DNA from: Tatumella ptyseos ATCC 33301
Lineage (GTDB): Bacteria; Pseudomonadota; Gammaproteobacteria; Enterobacterales; Enterobacteriaceae
Length of the DNA stretch: 51,296 bases
NCBI RefSeq assembly: GCF_000735525.1
Contig: NZ_JMPR01000034.1
Location: 1 to 51,296 of the forward strand
Reading direction: 5' to 3'
Both the position numbers and the translations under genes were made by a program. A model generated the notes under the pieces. It saw only the letters and a list, made by a program, of their open reading frames with translations. It was not told where the DNA came from and made no database searches. Each line of letters opens with the position of its first letter. The stretch's first letter is position 1. Below, one piece after another: positions 16,765-25,025 of this stretch.

Positions 16765-17652
16765 ATGGGAATGCTGGAGCGGGAAATGACGCGGTGGGCG
16801 AGGCAGGCGGGTGGCAGTCACAAGACGGTTCACGACCGCATCGCGCTGGCGCAGCGGTTTTGTGAGCGTCTGGTGATGGCGCAGAATATTCAGATACGCC
16901 GGGTGGAGCACCTTAAGGCACGGCATATTGAGGGCTATGTCCGGGAGCGGCTGGCGCAGGGCATCTCAAAGCGCTCCCTGCAAAACGAGATGGCGGCGGT
17001 GCGCTGTATTCTGCGGCAGGCCGGGCGGGTAAAACTGGCTGACGGCGACCGGATAAGCAACCGGGCGCTGGGTCTTGCAGGCGCATCGCGCAATGGCACA
17101 AGGCGGGCCATCCCGCCGGAGAATTACCGTCAGGCGCTGGAAACGGCCCGCACGAAAGATGCGGGGCTGGCGGCGGCGATGGAGCTGGCAAGGCTGATGG
17201 GCCTGCGCTCGCAGGAGGCGGTACAGAGTGCGCAGTCGCTGAAAACGTGGAAGCAGGCGCTTGAGCGCGGGGAATCCCGCTTAACCGTGGTGTTCGGCAC
17301 CAAAGGCGGACGACCCCGCGAGACGATAATTCTTGATGCAGGCGTAATTAAAAAAGCGCTGGATACGGCGCTGACTGTGGCAGAAAATCATTATGACAGG
17401 CTGATTGATAAGCCCGACCTGAAAAGCGCGATGAAATACTGGCACAGCCAGGCGTCGGGTCTTGGCTTAACTGGCGTATATTCCCCGCACTCACTGCGCT
17501 ATGCCTGGGCACAGGATGCCATTCGTCATTATCTGGCGCAGGGATTCAGCGGGAAAGAGGCGCTGGCAATGACGGCAATGGATTTGGGGCACGGCGACGG
17601 GCGCGGACGGTATGTGGCGCAGGTGTACGGGCGAAAGGCAGGTGCTGACTGA
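16765..17652 (+). CDS. second tyrosine recombinase (integrase-domain protein, SAM_2/Integrase_1 type)
   Basis: 295-aa tyrosine recombinase of the type with an N-terminal SAM-like domain (residues ~10-85) and an Integrase_1 catalytic domain. Catalytic residues visible are R148 (GLRSQE), K180 (GTKGGRPRET), H242 and R245 (SPHSLRYAW), H276 (LGHGDGRGRY) and Y283 or Y288. The ATG is preceded by AAAGGGGGA. This is not the P4-type integrase found beside the tRNA. It belongs to a family common in enterobacterial islands and conjugative elements and may resolve or excise a sub-element. It ends at the start of the hairpin array. Confidence 0.8.
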   Translation: MGMLEREMTRWARQAGGSHKTVHDRIALAQRFCERLVMAQNIQIRRVEHLKARHIEGYVRERLAQGISKRSLQNEMAAVRCILRQAGRVKLADGDRISNRALGLAGASRNGTRRAIPPENYRQALETARTKDAGLAAAMELARLMGLRSQEAVQSAQSLKTWKQALERGESRLTVVFGTKGGRPRETIILDAGVIKKALDTALTVAENHYDRLIDKPDLKSAMKYWHSQASGLGLTGVYSPHSLRYAWAQDAIRHYLAQGFSGKEALAMTAMDLGHGDGRGRYVAQVYGRKAGAD

Positions 17653-17680
17653 TAGCCTCAGGCTTGCAATATATCTGTTA

Positions 17681-18312
17681 TTCATCGGTTTTTGCCCAAA
17701 ATTATTTGCCCTCAAATAATTTTGGGTATTTTTCTATCAATCTCAGGTTATTAATCGGTTTTCGTACAAAAAATTTTGTGGGCAAAATTTTTTGTATGCT
17801 TTTCTATCAATGCTGACATGATTAATAATCACCGACTATTAAATTTTTATTATCTGTTATAAATCAATTGATTAAGTGTTAATAAAATATTTTTGATAGC
17901 CATCATATTATAAAATGCCCTTTATCCATCGTTATCCACCGAAAAAATTTCTACGTAGAAATTTTTTGTACGGTTTCCTCTCAATAACCGTACTTCCGAA
18001 CGGTATGGTCTATTAATCAGCTTCTACTGATGATTGCGCCAGTCAAAAGAAAAAGGCCGGAAAGGATAAGGGGCGACTAAGGGTAACAGCGCCAGACCGG
18101 AAAGGGCCAAAGGGCTTAAAAGGCTGTAACTGGCGGAGATAGATATATATCCGGCAATATCTGGCGCAGGCTGCCTGGCAGCGATTGCAAGAAATTATTT
18201 ACCGTAAGTAATTCTCGATATTTAACAATTGATTTATAAAGTATTGATAGGTTTTGGTACAAAATTATTCTACCCAGAATAATTTTGTACGCTTTCCGAT
18301 TAATAACCAAAA
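17681..18312. repeat. array of four AT-rich long hairpins
   Basis: Four related inverted repeats: H1 CCCAAAATTATTTG/CAAATAATTTTGGG (17695-17726, loop CCCT); H2 TACAAAAAATTTTG/CAAAATTTTTTGTA (17765-17796, loop TGGG); H3 AAAAAATTTCTAC/GTAGAAATTTTTT (17942-17967, no loop); H4 GTACAAAATTATTCT/AGAATAATTTTGTAC (18257-18290, loop ACCC). Flanks are also shared: GGTTTT before and TTTCT/C-TATCAAT or similar after. They could be replication iterons, protein-binding sites or structured RNAs. No gene lies in 17653-18403. Confidence 0.75.
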
Positions 18313-18338
18313 AATTTAAGGTAAATCCTTTCAATGCA

Positions 18339-18373
18339 AAAAGCAGATCCGTATTCAATCAGGATCTGCTTTT
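18339..18373. terminator. bidirectional terminator after the integrase
   Basis: AAAAGCAGATCC (18339-18350) pairs with GGATCTGCTTTT (18362-18373), with A and T tracts on both sides, so it can work in both directions. It lies 30 bp past the integrase stop. Confidence 0.85.
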
Positions 18374-18403
18374 CCATTATCAAAAAATTACGCAATGACT
18401 GGC

Positions 18404-19666
18404 TCAGGCTGCCTTATGCTGCCGCGCATAAATATACGGCGCAATGTACCCTTTGCTGCTCGAATCCAGATAATCCGACCACCACTGCATCATGGCTTTA
18501 CGGGCGTCGAGGTGTTCAGCGCGGTGGATATACTCCGCCCGCACGCTGTTGCGCTCCTGATGGCTCATCTGTCGCTCAACGGCGTCCCGGGACCAGAGTT
18601 CAGACTCCACCAGTGCGCTACAGGCCATTGCCCGGAAACCATGTCCACATACTTCTGTTTTTGTGTCGTACCCCATCAGACGCAGCGCCCGGTTGACGGT
18701 GTTTTCACTCATCGGCTTGTATGGGTTATGGTCGCCGGGGAACACCAGTTCCTGATGACCGGATATCTCCTGAATCTGCTTCAGAATGGCAATCGCCTGC
18801 CGGGAAAGCGGCACGATATGCGGGGTACGCATTTTTGCACCACGGCCAGAAAACCGGACTTTCTCAATCGCTTCGCGGGTGGCGGGAATAGTCCAGATTT
18901 TGTTTCTGAAATCAATTTCGCCCCAGCGGGCAAAGCGTAGTTCGCTGGAGCGGATAAACAGGTGGAGAGTCAGCACCACCGCCAGCCTTGTCAACTGCCG
19001 TCCCTGCTGATAATCGCCAATACGCTCAAACAATTCGGGCAGGCGCTCCAGCGGCAGGGCGGGATAATGATTTTTAACCGGCGGTGCGGTGACGCCTTCC
19101 AGATGCAGCGCCGGATTGTTTTCAATGAGCCCCTGCTGAACGGCGTAACGCATGATGTTGCAGAGCTGCTGCCGGGTACGGGACGCGACTTCCAGAAAGC
19201 CTTTTTCCTCGATAACTTTCAGCAACGCGGTGAAGTGTTGCGTTTTCAGTGAGGTTACAGGCAGATGACCAATCGACGGAAAAATATGGTTGTTCATACT
19301 GGCAAGAATGCGCTCTGCATAATCCGCCGACCATTTTTTGTTGGTCTTGTGCCATGCCAGCGCCACGGCTTTAAAACATTTTTCCGGGGATACGGCAGCT
19401 TTCTCCGTGATGCGCTGCTGCGCCGGATTGATATTCTGCGCCAGCAGCTTGCGGACACCATCGCGCTGTTGCCGTGCCTCCGCGAGAGAAATCAGCGGAT
19501 AGGCACCCAGACTGACACGGGACTCTTTGCCGTTGAAGCGATACTTGAGATACCAGATACGTGAACCGCCGGGATTGACCAGCAGATACAGACCGTGTGA
19601 ATCAGACAGTTTTACGGGTTTAGAAGAGGGTTTTAAATTGCGGATTTTTGAATCGTTTAAAGACAT
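18404..19666 (-). CDS. P4-type tyrosine integrase of the island
   Basis: 420-aa integrase of the P4 family. It has the characteristic N-terminal DUF4102-like domain (KIRNLKPSSKPVKLSDSHGLYLLV, RVSLGAYPLISLAEARQQRD), a core-binding domain, and a catalytic domain with R239 (FIRSSELRFARW), H342 and R345 (GHGFRAMA), H369 (QMSHQERN) and Y379 (AEYIHRAEHLDARKAMM). The start at ATG 19666 is chosen because it begins MSLNDSKIRNLK as family members do. The open frame extends 17 codons further up without support. It lies beside the 3' end of tRNA-Asn, its target, and catalyses integration and excision. The catalytic residues are intact. Confidence 0.93.
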   Translation of the reverse strand: MSLNDSKIRNLKPSSKPVKLSDSHGLYLLVNPGGSRIWYLKYRFNGKESRVSLGAYPLISLAEARQQRDGVRKLLAQNINPAQQRITEKAAVSPEKCFKAVALAWHKTNKKWSADYAERILASMNNHIFPSIGHLPVTSLKTQHFTALLKVIEEKGFLEVASRTRQQLCNIMRYAVQQGLIENNPALHLEGVTAPPVKNHYPALPLERLPELFERIGDYQQGRQLTRLAVVLTLHLFIRSSELRFARWGEIDFRNKIWTIPATREAIEKVRFSGRGAKMRTPHIVPLSRQAIAILKQIQEISGHQELVFPGDHNPYKPMSENTVNRALRLMGYDTKTEVCGHGFRAMACSALVESELWSRDAVERQMSHQERNSVRAEYIHRAEHLDARKAMMQWWSDYLDSSSKGYIAPYIYARQHKAA

Positions 19667-19707
19667 TTGGGGGTCACTCCAGAATCGAACTAAACTGACC
19701 CCAGATC

Positions 19708-19717
19708 TGACCACCAA
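19708..19717 (-). promoter_or_regulatory. candidate integrase arm-type site (right end)
   Basis: TGACCACCAA matches 1566-1575 at the other end of the island; a related TGACCCCA lies 12 bases away. Inferred arm-type site. Confidence 0.3.
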
Positions 19718-19821
19718 ATTAACCGGATGCGGAGGGAAAAACAGATACGCATCGGGAAAGATTTTTGCGCTAACTTATTGAATCATAACTAAATAAAGAC
19801 TCATAAGGAAGCGTAAGAATC

Positions 19822-19843
19822 GAAATTTGGCTCCTCTGACTGG
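19822..19843 (-). other. att site, integrase-proximal end of tRNA-Asn island
   Basis: A 22-bp sequence identical to 1473-1494, overlapping the last 16 bases of tRNA-Asn. The island supplies a perfect replacement for the tRNA 3' end, leaving the gene intact. Confidence 0.85.
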
Positions 19844-19903
19844 ACTCGAACCAGTGACATACGGATTAACAGTCCGCCGTTCTACCGACTGAACTACAGA
19901 GGA
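19828..19903 (-). tRNA. tRNA-Asn(GUU)
   Basis: 76-nt tRNA with encoded CCA. The minus strand begins TCCTCTGTAGTTCAGTCGG, has the anticodon loop ACTGTTAAT (GTT), a T loop GGTTCGAGTCC, and ends GGAGCCA. It is essentially identical to E. coli asnT/U/V/W. It serves as integration target for the P4-like island. Confidence 0.97.
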
Positions 19904-19924
19904 ATTGTCGTGAAGACGGGGCGA

Positions 19925-19953
19925 ATATTAACGGGCCAAGAGGGGCTTGTCAA
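19925..19953 (-). promoter_or_regulatory. tRNA-Asn promoter
   Basis: On the minus strand: consensus -35 TTGACA (19953-19948), 17-bp spacer, -10 TAATAT (19930-19925), then a GC-rich discriminator (TCGCCCCG) typical of stringently controlled stable-RNA promoters. No gene is seen between here and 20270. Confidence 0.85.
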
Positions 19954-20269
19954 AGCACTTTCGCCCCCTTTGCGTCCGTATGCCGAAGATTTCACCAGAG
20001 AGGCCGTAGAACAGTCCATTTGTGTTTTTACTGTGCAGCACGGCGCAGGCTTGCCGGTAGGCCAGTGGGGGGAGGATGTCCCTGCACGGTTTACCGTGGA
20101 TAGTTGTCACCAGTTAAAGGAGAGCGGTCGCCCGGATCAGGCTAACCGTACCGGTGATGCGACGACTCACCGGTCAGGAGATGTGCACAGGCGTAATTTA
20201 CCAGTGAGGACTTTCAGAGACGGCGCAGTGTCCACTGCGCGGCCTCTGGCGAACCTGCACGTCCCTGGC

Positions 20270-20644
20270 TCAGAGGGCTTGCTGAGCGTAGGCACAAAGT
20301 TTATTACCGTACGGGTCCCGCAAATAAGCGATAAATTTACCATCTTTACGCAGGTGGGGTGCACTTTCGGCCGATTTTCCGCCGGATTTAACGCCTGCCT
20401 GGTGCCAGGCCTGTACATCTTCTGCACTGCTTAGCAGGAACCCGATCGTCCCGCCATTGGCCGGGGTTGCCGGTTGACCGTTTATCGGCAAGGTTACGAT
20501 AAACCGCTGGCCTCCCTTCCGGTAAAAGGGACGATTAAGGGCGTCAATACCGGCATCATCAATCCCGGTAAAACGAAAAATAGCATCATAAAATTTTTTA
20601 GATAGCTGAAGATCATCAGAACCCACGACCACATGACTGAACAT
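20270..20644 (-). CDS. VOC family (glyoxalase/bleomycin-resistance fold) protein
   Basis: 124-aa protein with a VOC fold: FSHVVVGSDDLQLSKKFYDAIF at the start (beta strand, metal-ligand His4, helix), a central glycine-rich strand region, and the closing RDPYGNKLCAYAQ motif typical of glyoxalase-like dioxygenase/lyase proteins. The ATG at 20644 has AGGAGA eight bases upstream; the longer open frame upstream lacks support. Substrate is unknown. Single gene, transcribed towards the tRNA. Confidence 0.85.
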   Translation of the reverse strand: MFSHVVVGSDDLQLSKKFYDAIFRFTGIDDAGIDALNRPFYRKGGQRFIVTLPINGQPATPANGGTIGFLLSSAEDVQAWHQAGVKSGGKSAESAPHLRKDGKFIAYLRDPYGNKLCAYAQQAL

Positions 20645-20835
20645 AATTTTTGTCTCCTGAAGTGTCAGATCCGTTTTTTCACTGATTGCCGGACCGCGGC
20701 TGTCCGCAATATTTCCGGCGGAACCTTTGTTCACCGCCTGCTGCGTCCGTATTGCGTGCCTGGCCACACAGGGTACACTGTCACGCCTGCATTGTCAGGC
20801 CATAATGAATGACTTCCCCGGCAGGCAGAGACCCG

Positions 20836-21336
20836 TTACAGGGATAAATCTTCAGGGGCAGGGTTACCGTCCACCTGTTGTGCCATATGGATATAGCGCA
20901 GCCCTTTTTTTTCGAACGGTGCAGAGCAGGGCGAAAATCCCCGTTTCCGGTAGAAATCTGCAGCACTCAGTCTGGCATCCAGTTCAAAGCGCCGAGCGCC
21001 TTCCTGTATCAGCAGTGCGATCACCCGGTTCAGTAACGCACTGCCGGCACCCTGGTGTTGCCATTCCGGCAGGGTGGCAAATTTACGTATCTGCCAGCAA
21101 TGTTCCTGCTGACGAAAAACAGACAGGCAGCAGATGAGGGTCCCTGCACGGGTGATCCCGAAATGGCGGGCAGAGTCATCCCCCGGCACGCGGGAAAAGG
21201 ACAGAGGTTTATCCGGCCAGAGCACCCGTTGTCTGAGTGCCAGGCAGTGTATATAGCTGACCGGACCCAGGGTGGTCGTGCTGTCAGAGAACGAAAATTC
21301 ACCGGTCCCGTTTTCGGCCCGGGGGGGTATTAACAT
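20836..21336 (-). CDS. GNAT family N-acetyltransferase
   Basis: 166-aa acetyltransferase. The acetyl-CoA binding motif A is QIRKFATLPEWQHQGAGSAL (R/Q-x-x-G-x-G/A type), and the closing LSAADFYRKRGF segment (motif B) is characteristic of the family and resembles ElaA. AAAGGAG precedes the ATG. Substrate is unknown. A separate transcription unit from the VOC gene, about 190 bp away. Confidence 0.85.
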   Translation of the reverse strand: MLIPPRAENGTGEFSFSDSTTTLGPVSYIHCLALRQRVLWPDKPLSFSRVPGDDSARHFGITRAGTLICCLSVFRQQEHCWQIRKFATLPEWQHQGAGSALLNRVIALLIQEGARRFELDARLSAADFYRKRGFSPCSAPFEKKGLRYIHMAQQVDGNPAPEDLSL

Positions 21337-21708
21337 CTGCCGGCTCCTTTCTGGCGCGGTATCACCGTCATGTAGCAGAGATTTCTGCTGTGTACAGGCT
21401 GATCAGTTGATACCGGGCGGGTTGCTGATAGCTTTTAATATCAGTGCTGACGCCGGAAGTAAACAGGGGATCACGCACCCTCAGGTTAACCAGAACGGTG
21501 AGGGACAGACAACGGTGTTGAGATGCCGGACGATAGGGGTGTATGAGGGGGCAAGGTACGCCCGATCAACGGTGTCTCCGGCTGGCTGCCTTTACCACGG
21601 TGCGGCACAGGGGGAACTCTCACCGTCAGGCAGGGCAGAGCGGCGACTGAGGGCGGGCCTTACCGGGGGCGCGGCGGTTACACCCGGTAAAGCCCGTCAT
21701 AACGAAGG
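21337..21708. other. intergenic stretch, one hairpin
   Basis: No gene recognised. GGGCCTTACCGGG (21655-21667) can pair with CCCGGTAAAGCCC (21683-21695) after the 103-aa gene, but no T-run follows, so it is only a possible terminator. Confidence 0.4.
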
Positions 21709-22020
21709 TCAGCCGGATTTTTCGCTGATACCCGCCATAAACTGCGAACAATTCGAGCCCACAGCCGCGGCATTGATTTGCTGCTGATCCAGCCGGAAAG
21801 CATTCATTACCAGTGAACCCTGCAGTTTTTGGGCGGTTAACTGACCCAGCGTACGTACCTGCTCAGGTGCCAGCATATGGTTATCCACGGCAACATTCAG
21901 TACCGAGCATGTGGAGTTAATAATATTATATCGGGCAACCGTGGCATTATTCACAGAGAATCCCACCACGCCGCCAATCACAATCAGCCCGGTCCACAGT
22001 AATATTTTTTTTACTTTCAT
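21709..22020 (-). CDS. small exported or membrane-anchored protein, 103 aa
   Basis: The N-terminus KVKKILLWTGLIVIGGVVGFSV is a signal anchor or signal peptide of about 20 residues. The rest is soluble and Gln/Asn-rich with two Cys that could form a disulphide in the periplasm (STCSVLN, SNCSQFM). GAGG lies upstream of ATG 22020. I do not recognise the family; function unknown. Confidence 0.65.
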   Translation of the reverse strand: MKVKKILLWTGLIVIGGVVGFSVNNATVARYNIINSTCSVLNVAVDNHMLAPEQVRTLGQLTAQKLQGSLVMNAFRLDQQQINAAAVGSNCSQFMAGISEKSG

Positions 22021-22175
22021 TGTTATTGCCTCTTCGTCGATAAGCTGACAATGTTACCTAAGATCTGTGCGGAGGTAATAAAAAATCTTATTTCTTTCCA
22101 CTACCTCGCGGAATTTTCATTGTCTTCAGACAGCGATACCGGCGGCTATTGAGTATGACGGAGTACGGAGGAAAA

Positions 22176-22394
22176 ATGCTGATTTATAGTGTCTTCGGAC
22201 GATATATCGGTGTGCGCCGTGAACAGAATCGCTGGCAGGTGTTTCGTATCGATATGACAGAGCGTAAATATTCAAGGCTGCGGGAGTGTGTTATTCCGGA
22301 CACCCTGACGGAAGATGAAATCCCCCGCTGGCTGGACGATATATTCCATGAGTCAGCCACGGAAAAGTATCCGGAGATTATTCGTATTGAATGA
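22176..22394 (+). CDS. small soluble protein, 72 aa
   Basis: It starts at ATG 22176 right after GGAGGAAAA; the in-frame ATG further up is less likely. The product (MLIYSVFGRYIGV.., RWQVFRIDMTERKYSRLRECVIPDTL, PRWLDDIFHESAT) resembles short proteins of unknown function found in enterobacteria (possibly the DUF7661 type). No membrane segment. It converges on the metal ABC transporter operon. Confidence 0.65.
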   Translation: MLIYSVFGRYIGVRREQNRWQVFRIDMTERKYSRLRECVIPDTLTEDEIPRWLDDIFHESATEKYPEIIRIE

Positions 22395-22464
22395 ATCTGG
22401 TGTCAGCCATCCTGTCCGTGATGAAACGGGAGAGACAGGCCAGAGCCCTGGCCCGGCAGGCGGA

Positions 22465-23295
22465 TCACCGGCCGGCGGGTGACGCCTCCTGTGGCGGCAG
22501 GGTGTGTGTTGTCTGACGTCGCCCCGAATATATCCGTTCAGCGAGGTACAGTAATGCACCCAGCGTACCGACAAAAAAACCGGGCGGCCAGTCAGTAAAC
22601 CAGGAGAGAGCTATCGCACTCCATACGATGGTCAGAGCGACGGCTACCGACAGCAGTAATGCGGGGAACGGGCGGCGGCTCAGTGAGCGTGCAATTGCCG
22701 GGGGTGCAATCATCAGGCTGAACACCAGTAACGATCCGACAACCGGTACCGCGATGCTGGTGGTCAATGCCAGCAACGTGAGAAACCCCAATTCGGTACT
22801 GCGCAGCGGAATACCGCGAACCGCCGCCAGCTCTGCGGAAAATGAACTGAGCAGTAAACGACGGAATAACAGAGCGACCAGTAATACGGTAATGACGGCT
22901 GAAATGACCAGCGGGATCAGTTGCGAACGACTGATGCCCAGTAAATCGCCAAATAACAGTGAATAGACTGCCCGTGAATAACGCCCGCTCAGACTAAGCA
23001 GGAGAGTGCCTGCCCCCAGTAACGTCACCAGGCAAAGCGCGGTCGCGACTTCATGACGGTGCTGGCGGCTGAAGACATTGATCCCCAGAGCGCCGATCGA
23101 GGCAAAAAGCAGAACGCCATAAAAAGGATTAATACCCAGTAATACCGCAGCAGCGGCTCCGGGGAAGGCACCCATCGGCAGGGCATGGGCGGTAAAAGAT
23201 GCACCGCGCAGGATGACAAAAAATCCGACCATGCCGCAGACAATGGCGACCAGCGTCGCCGCTGTCCAGCTGGTAAACATAAAACCGCTAAACAT
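22465..23295 (-). CDS. metal ABC transporter permease (second, ABC-3 family)
   Basis: 276-aa integral membrane protein of the ABC-3 (ZnuB/SitCD) permease family with about eight hydrophobic segments. The family motifs SFTAHALPMGAFPGAAAAVLLG and AVPVVGSLLVFSLMIAPPAIA are present. The start at ATG 23295 overlaps the previous gene's end by 8 bp and follows GGAAGAG. A longer open frame upstream is an artefact of the overlap. Last gene of the importer operon. Two different permeases imply a heterodimeric channel, as in SitC-SitD. Confidence 0.88.
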   Translation of the reverse strand: MFSGFMFTSWTAATLVAIVCGMVGFFVILRGASFTAHALPMGAFPGAAAAVLLGINPFYGVLLFASIGALGINVFSRQHRHEVATALCLVTLLGAGTLLLSLSGRYSRAVYSLLFGDLLGISRSQLIPLVISAVITVLLVALLFRRLLLSSFSAELAAVRGIPLRSTELGFLTLLALTTSIAVPVVGSLLVFSLMIAPPAIARSLSRRPFPALLLSVAVALTIVWSAIALSWFTDWPPGFFVGTLGALLYLAERIYSGRRQTTHTLPPQEASPAGR

Positions 23296-24187
23296 GTTTT
23301 CTCTTCCTGAATCGCTGCCGGTCCGAACCGGCTTGCGGCACAATGGCCCGGGCGAGAATGCCGCTGAACCCCCAGGCAATAAAAATGAGACTGACGATAA
23401 AGAAGCTGACCGGCCAGCCCTGACTGTGAGGCCAATAGAAGCTTTCATACGCCAGCCATACGCCCAGCCAGACGGCTGACAGCCCGGTAATAGCGGAAAG
23501 TACGACGGCCGACAGCGGTGAGCGGGCAAATTTAAGAGCGATCGCGGCCGGACCAATCAGTAAAGCCGTGGATAAAATGGCTCCGACGGTCATCGACGAT
23601 AAGGCAACCGCCAGCGCCAGCGCTGACAATTGCAATACGCCGATCAGTCTGACATTGATGCCGCGGATCCTCGCCAGATCGGGGTCAATGGCACACAGTA
23701 ATACCGGTCGCCAGATAAGCGACAGCAGCAGTAGCGCACATCCTGCAGTCAGCAGTATCCAGGGGATAACCGATGCCGGTAATGTCCAAATGGAGCCGAA
23801 CATCACCGATAGCGTTGCGCCGGAAGCATTCTGTTTTTTGACGGCAAACCAGAGAAACAGCGCCGAACAGCCCAGCCCGGCACCGAGAACAATACCGGTG
23901 GAAAGGCTTCGTTCCCGTTGGCGGCGTGTCGCACTCAGCTCGATACCTGCAGCCCCTGCCAGAGCCATCAGAATAAAACCGGTCAGCGCATTTATGCCGA
24001 GTAAGAAGGAGGCCGCGCCGCCGGCACTACTGATGTCAGATAAGGCATGCCCGGCAAAGGCATGGCCGCGCATTAACGCAAATACGCCGGTGACCCCGCA
24101 GACGATGGCGGCTCCCCCGCCAACGGTCAGTGCAGTCTGTACAGGAGCACTGCTGAAAAATCCGTGACTGATAAATAAGGAAAACAT
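23288..24187 (-). CDS. metal ABC transporter permease (first, ABC-3 family)
   Basis: 299-aa ABC-3 family permease, eight or nine hydrophobic segments. It has MRGHAFAGHALSDISSAGGAASFLLG near residue 40 and AILSTALLIGPAAIA near residue 210, both diagnostic of zinc/manganese permeases. An AAGGA lies nine bases before ATG 24187. It overlaps the second permease and follows the ATPase gene by 12 bp, in one operon. Confidence 0.88.
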   Translation of the reverse strand: MFSLFISHGFFSSAPVQTALTVGGGAAIVCGVTGVFALMRGHAFAGHALSDISSAGGAASFLLGINALTGFILMALAGAAGIELSATRRQRERSLSTGIVLGAGLGCSALFLWFAVKKQNASGATLSVMFGSIWTLPASVIPWILLTAGCALLLLSLIWRPVLLCAIDPDLARIRGINVRLIGVLQLSALALAVALSSMTVGAILSTALLIGPAAIALKFARSPLSAVVLSAITGLSAVWLGVWLAYESFYWPHSQGWPVSFFIVSLIFIAWGFSGILARAIVPQAGSDRQRFRKRKHV

Positions 24188-24199
24188 CTGCGTCGTCCT

Positions 24200-25024
24200 T
24201 CAGGGAACAGAAATAACATGTGGTGGCTGACATTCATCCGTTTCAGCCATGCCGGGATCGCCGGCCACCACCAGAATACGGCCGTGTACCCGGATAACAT
24301 CGATATGATAGCCGTAGAGCTGACTCAGCACGCCGGTACGGATAACCTCGCCGGTCGGGCCACTGGCCGCCCGGCCGTTAGCCAGATACACCACCCGGTC
24401 CATGGCAGGCAATAGCGGGTTGATATCATGGGCAGAGAGCAGCACAGACACCTGTTGCTCACGGGCCAGTCGTCTGAGCAGACCGACGATCTCAGCCGCT
24501 GCGGCCATGTCCAGATTCGACAGAGGCTCATCCAGTAACAGCAGGTTCGGGCGACGGATCAGTGCATGCGCAATTAACACCCGCTGTTGCTGCCCGCCGG
24601 AGAGACGGCCGATACGCTGGCCTGCAAAAGGCAGCGCATCCACCGCATCCAGCATTTCATCGATACGCTGCCGGTAACGGCGGGGGCGTAAGCTAAAGCC
24701 CGGGCGGTGACCGTCCAGACCAAGCGCAACGACATCGCGGGCTGTCAGCGGAATATCCGGATCCAGGATATTCTTCTGTGGGACATAACCGACCGCAGCC
24801 AGCCCCTGCCGGACATTACCGCCGTTAAGTGTGATTTCCCCGGCTGAAAAATCCTGTAAACCCAGCAGGGCGCGAAACAGTGTGGTTTTTCCGCAGCCAT
24901 TGGCCCCGATAAGGCCACAGAATTCTCCGTGGCCGATATCAAAACTGACATCCTGAAGTACCCGATGGCCGGGGTAGTTAACCCCCAACTGACGGACACG
25001 TAACACCGGTGATTCGGTCATCAT
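24200..25024 (-). CDS. metal ABC transporter ATP-binding protein
   Basis: 274-aa ABC ATPase. Walker A GANGCGKT (40-47), Q-loop in VGYVPQKN, signature LSGGQQQRV, Walker B LLLLDEP, D-loop SNLD and switch His in SAHD are all intact. It drives metal import with the two downstream permeases. ATG 25024 (or 25021) lies one base after the stop of the binding-protein gene, with GGTGA just upstream; coupled translation is likely. A TTG further up is not preferred. Confidence 0.9.
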   Translation of the reverse strand: MMTESPVLRVRQLGVNYPGHRVLQDVSFDIGHGEFCGLIGANGCGKTTLFRALLGLQDFSAGEITLNGGNVRQGLAAVGYVPQKNILDPDIPLTARDVVALGLDGHRPGFSLRPRRYRQRIDEMLDAVDALPFAGQRIGRLSGGQQQRVLIAHALIRRPNLLLLDEPLSNLDMAAAAEIVGLLRRLAREQQVSVLLSAHDINPLLPAMDRVVYLANGRAASGPTGEVIRTGVLSQLYGYHIDVIRVHGRILVVAGDPGMAETDECQPPHVISVP

Positions 25025-25025
25025 T

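Larger units (their letters stand above)
1473..19843. mobile_element. P4-like integrative island in tRNA-Asn carrying defence cargo
   Basis: The ~18.4 kb element is bounded by a 22-bp direct repeat of the tRNA-Asn 3' end. A P4-type integrase lies beside the intact tRNA. Inside are a nuclease-STAND NTPase, a three-gene nuclease/NTPase operon, a P4-type immunity-RNA region, two small genes, a ChpS/ChpB-like toxin-antitoxin pair, a second tyrosine recombinase and a cluster of AT-rich hairpins. No alpha primase-helicase, sid, delta or psu gene is seen, so it cannot obviously replicate as a P4 satellite. Base composition differs between the AT-rich left cargo and the GC-rich satellite core, indicating assembly from different sources. 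Confidence 0.85.

Noticed and set aside
19910-20434. 174-codon plus-strand frame over the tRNA promoter and VOC gene
   Set aside because: Antisense to a recognised VOC gene and without an SD.
21272-21787. 171-codon plus-strand frame between the GNAT and 103-aa genes
   Set aside because: Overlaps both genes in antisense, low-complexity composition, no SD.
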